64,000 nt of DNA from Allorhodopirellula heiligendammensis (lineage in GTDB: Bacteria > Planctomycetota > Planctomycetia > Pirellulales > Pirellulaceae): NCBI RefSeq assembly GCF_007860105.1, contig NZ_SJPU01000001.1:1718118-1782117 (forward strand), written 5' to 3'. Positions 62,605 to 64,000 of this stretch are shown in pieces. How positions within the stretch are numbered: position 1 is the first letter of the stretch; the number at the start of each line of letters is the position of its first letter. The notes under the pieces are model-generated. The model was not told the DNA's origin. It made no database searches and saw only the letters and a program-made list of their open reading frames with translations. A program made the translations under genes and the position numbers.

Positions 62605-63122
62605 GCGTTGAGACCCTCCATCTGCTGACGGACACATTGCCCGAGCGATTTGTGAATCCGGGCGATTGCCTGATAGGCCGATTCGATCTTGCTGCCCATG
62701 AATGCCGCAACCTCACTACACGAGCGATTTTCGAAATACCGCATTTTCACAATCTCTCGACTTCGCGGCGTCAGCGATTGCATGCACTTCGCCAGCGCCT
62801 CGCGGCGATCATCACTGCTGTGGCGCTGACTCATGGCGTCCCACTCGCGTTCCAAGGCAGACAACGCGTCGACACTCAAGCCGACGTATCGGCCTTCTCG
62901 GCTGCGGATCACGTCGATCGCACGGTTACGCGCACACACTCGAAACCAACTGATCAAATGATCAGCCGTCTCAAAAACTTCGTCACGGCTGAGCGCCTTA
63001 ACGCAAATTTCTTGGTAAACGTCTTCGGCGAGATGGTAGTTGCGGGTCACGCAAGCGATATAGGACGTTAAACCGAGTCGTTGGCGAAGCAGGTATTCGG
63101 TGGTTTGCGTTTGGGTCAACAT
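62601..63122 (-). CDS. ECF RNA polymerase sigma factor
   Basis: 173 residues from the ATG at 63122, fixed by AGAGGAG; the ORF extends six codons further upstream. Region 2 (TSYIACVTRNYHLAEDVYQEICVKAL, SWFRVCARNRAIDVIRSREG) and region 4 (LTPRSREIVKMRYFENRSCSEVAAFMGSKIESAYQAIARIHKSL) are intact, typical of planctomycete ECF sigma factors paired with FecR. Likely directs the downstream sulfatase/GH2-GH43 genes, which lie on the same strand. Confidence 0.93.
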   Translation of the reverse strand: MLTQTQTTEYLLRQRLGLTSYIACVTRNYHLAEDVYQEICVKALSRDEVFETADHLISWFRVCARNRAIDVIRSREGRYVGLSVDALSALEREWDAMSQRHSSDDRREALAKCMQSLTPRSREIVKMRYFENRSCSEVAAFMGSKIESAYQAIARIHKSLGQCVRQQMEGLNA

Positions 63123-63522
63123 GGAATTCTCCTCTGGCATTAGATACGAGCGGCACTAGCGTTTCTCGACATCAGGCACGCCAATTTCTCGTCAGATAGC
63201 TGACGCTCCAACGGCAGGCGAACTGCGTTCACTGATGGCGGATTCCACTTACTAGTGTTCAGAGCTACCGTGGATTCGATGTGTCCTAGGGACGCTTCAT
63301 GATCGGAAGCAACCCCTTAGCCGGCACTGCATTCTGCAACCCCTTCACGGCCTGCCGGGGCGTCCTCAAAATCCTCCGACACCTCGGAAGAGATCCGGGG
63401 TTACAACCGCAGTTGTACTTTGCCGCGTTTTTTGTCCGTCAACAGACCAGCAACCCCGGGGCACCGCGTCCCCGTGCTGGAATAGCTTCGAAGTCAATTC
63501 TCCTCGACTCCAACAGTACGCT
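63123..63522. other. Intergenic region between sigma factor and a divergent gene
   Basis: 400 bases. It contains the promoter region of the sigma/FecR operon on the minus strand and of the 63523 gene on the plus strand. A 75-codon plus-strand frame at 63299-63526 has no convincing start or family and is not called. Confidence 0.4.
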
Positions 63523-64000
63523 ATGAAATCAATTTGCACGACATTGGGAATGCTGGCAATGGCATTCATCGCCAACACAGCTCTAGCGCAATGGGGCAGT
63601 TTCCAGTCACAAAATGATGGAGCCCATTCGATTTCAGCAGACAGGGGATTCCTATTCATTGACAACGAATACGTTCCGCCGCCCTACGAAGTAAAGCTAG
63701 GAGAAGACGAACTGATCATTAACGGGAGCGGCTTTCCGGTCGACGCTTTCGATCTCTCTACCTACCGTGTATCGACCAAGTGGCGACATTCCGGGATGGG
63801 CGGGGGTAGGCGAGGCGACTGGCACCATGAGCGGTCGCCCATGCCATCGATGGGCCGGGGCGAATGGATGGACCGGGGCGAATGGACGGGCAGGGGCAAC
63901 TGGGAGGGCAGGGGCGACGGTGCAAGCAGTCCTGAACCTCCAAAGCGAGGTGGCCCGAACGCGCGTAAATCCGATCACTCGCAAGATCTCAAGGGCGAAC
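63523..64000 (+). CDS. Exported Gly/Arg/Trp-repeat protein (3' end outside window)
   Basis: The frame starts ATG 63523 and is open to the window edge (159 residues visible). Signal peptide KSICTTLGMLAMAFIANTALA. A conserved-looking segment (ISADRGFLFIDNEYVPPPYEVKLGEDELIINGSGFP) precedes a low-complexity part with repeats of the type GRGEWMDRGEW, GRGNWEGRGD. The FIDNEYVPPPY box is seen in planctomycete exported proteins of unknown function. Divergent from the sigma factor. Confidence 0.7.
   Translation, partial: MKSICTTLGMLAMAFIANTALAQWGSFQSQNDGAHSISADRGFLFIDNEYVPPPYEVKLGEDELIINGSGFPVDAFDLSTYRVSTKWRHSGMGGGRRGDWHHERSPMPSMGRGEWMDRGEWTGRGNWEGRGDGASSPEPPKRGGPNARKSDHSQDLKGE

Noticed and set aside
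63299-63526. 75-codon frame upstream of the last gene
   Set aside because: It overlaps the start of the signal-peptide protein and lacks start-site and family support.
1-64000. tRNA or rRNA genes
   Set aside because: I saw no cloverleaf-like sequence with a conserved T-loop or any rRNA core motif on either strand.

Overview
The window looks like a chromosomal segment of a marine planctomycete (Rhodopirellula/Pirellulaceae type). The evidence is the run of secreted sulfatases and glycoside hydrolases, a DUF1559 prepilin-like protein (N-terminal [15 protein letters not shown]) followed by a 58-residue lipoprotein, an ECF sigma/FecR pair, 'MNPYxxP' membrane proteins, and integron attC sites with a planctomycete-type integron integrase.

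Layout. (1) 0-2.7 kb: end of an integron cassette array on the plus strand: two complete attC sites and one attC-like half site, following a truncated gene, a small membrane protein, and a large M14-like/BPL_N fusion that has lost its usual zinc ligands. (2) 2.9-10.6 kb: a compact plus-strand operon, the most interesting system here. It encodes a small membrane protein, a coiled-coil lipoprotein, DUF1257 (Ycf35-like), DUF2997, a Ycf46-like AAA+ ATPase, three unknown proteins, and a full ubiquitin-like set: beta-grasp modifier, an E2-like domain fused to a tandem Cys-repeat zinc (RING-like) domain, a JAB/JAMM protease and an E1/ThiF enzyme. Hairpin plus T-run structures of similar design separate its sub-blocks. 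(3) 10.8-15 kb: a three-gene defence-like unit (TerB_N protein, BrxD-like ATPase, DEAD/DEAH helicase), truncated at both ends. (4) 15-36.4 kb: a heavily rearranged integron. Cassettes lie mostly on the minus strand. At least eight attC sites are well formed, others are partial. There are three attI junctions (35.2, 26.6 and 17.9 kb) and two damaged integron-integrase genes. IS110, IS66/ISL3 and IS91-like remnants, two group II introns (one split by a serine-recombinase element) and large duplications are also present. Cassette cargo includes YggL, a DUF1801 protein, a beta-lactamase-fold hydrolase, an S1-domain protein, a putative toxin-antitoxin pair and several membrane proteins.

(5) 36.7-64 kb: a polysaccharide-utilisation region. 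It has a double sulfatase fusion, two AraC regulators, a DUF1080-GH78 enzyme, L-rhamnose isomerase, an NCS1-type transporter with a small membrane partner, a GH78 alpha-L-rhamnosidase and malate:quinone oxidoreductase. Further on are the DUF1559/lipoprotein pair, a GH2-GH43 fusion, another sulfatase, and a FecR/ECF sigma pair upstream of these last enzymes. Together these suggest breakdown of a sulfated, rhamnose-containing glycan (ulvan-like or another algal sulfated heteropolysaccharide; inferred), followed by rhamnose uptake and isomerisation. The last gene runs off the window.

All functional calls come from reading motifs in the sequence; no database search was run.
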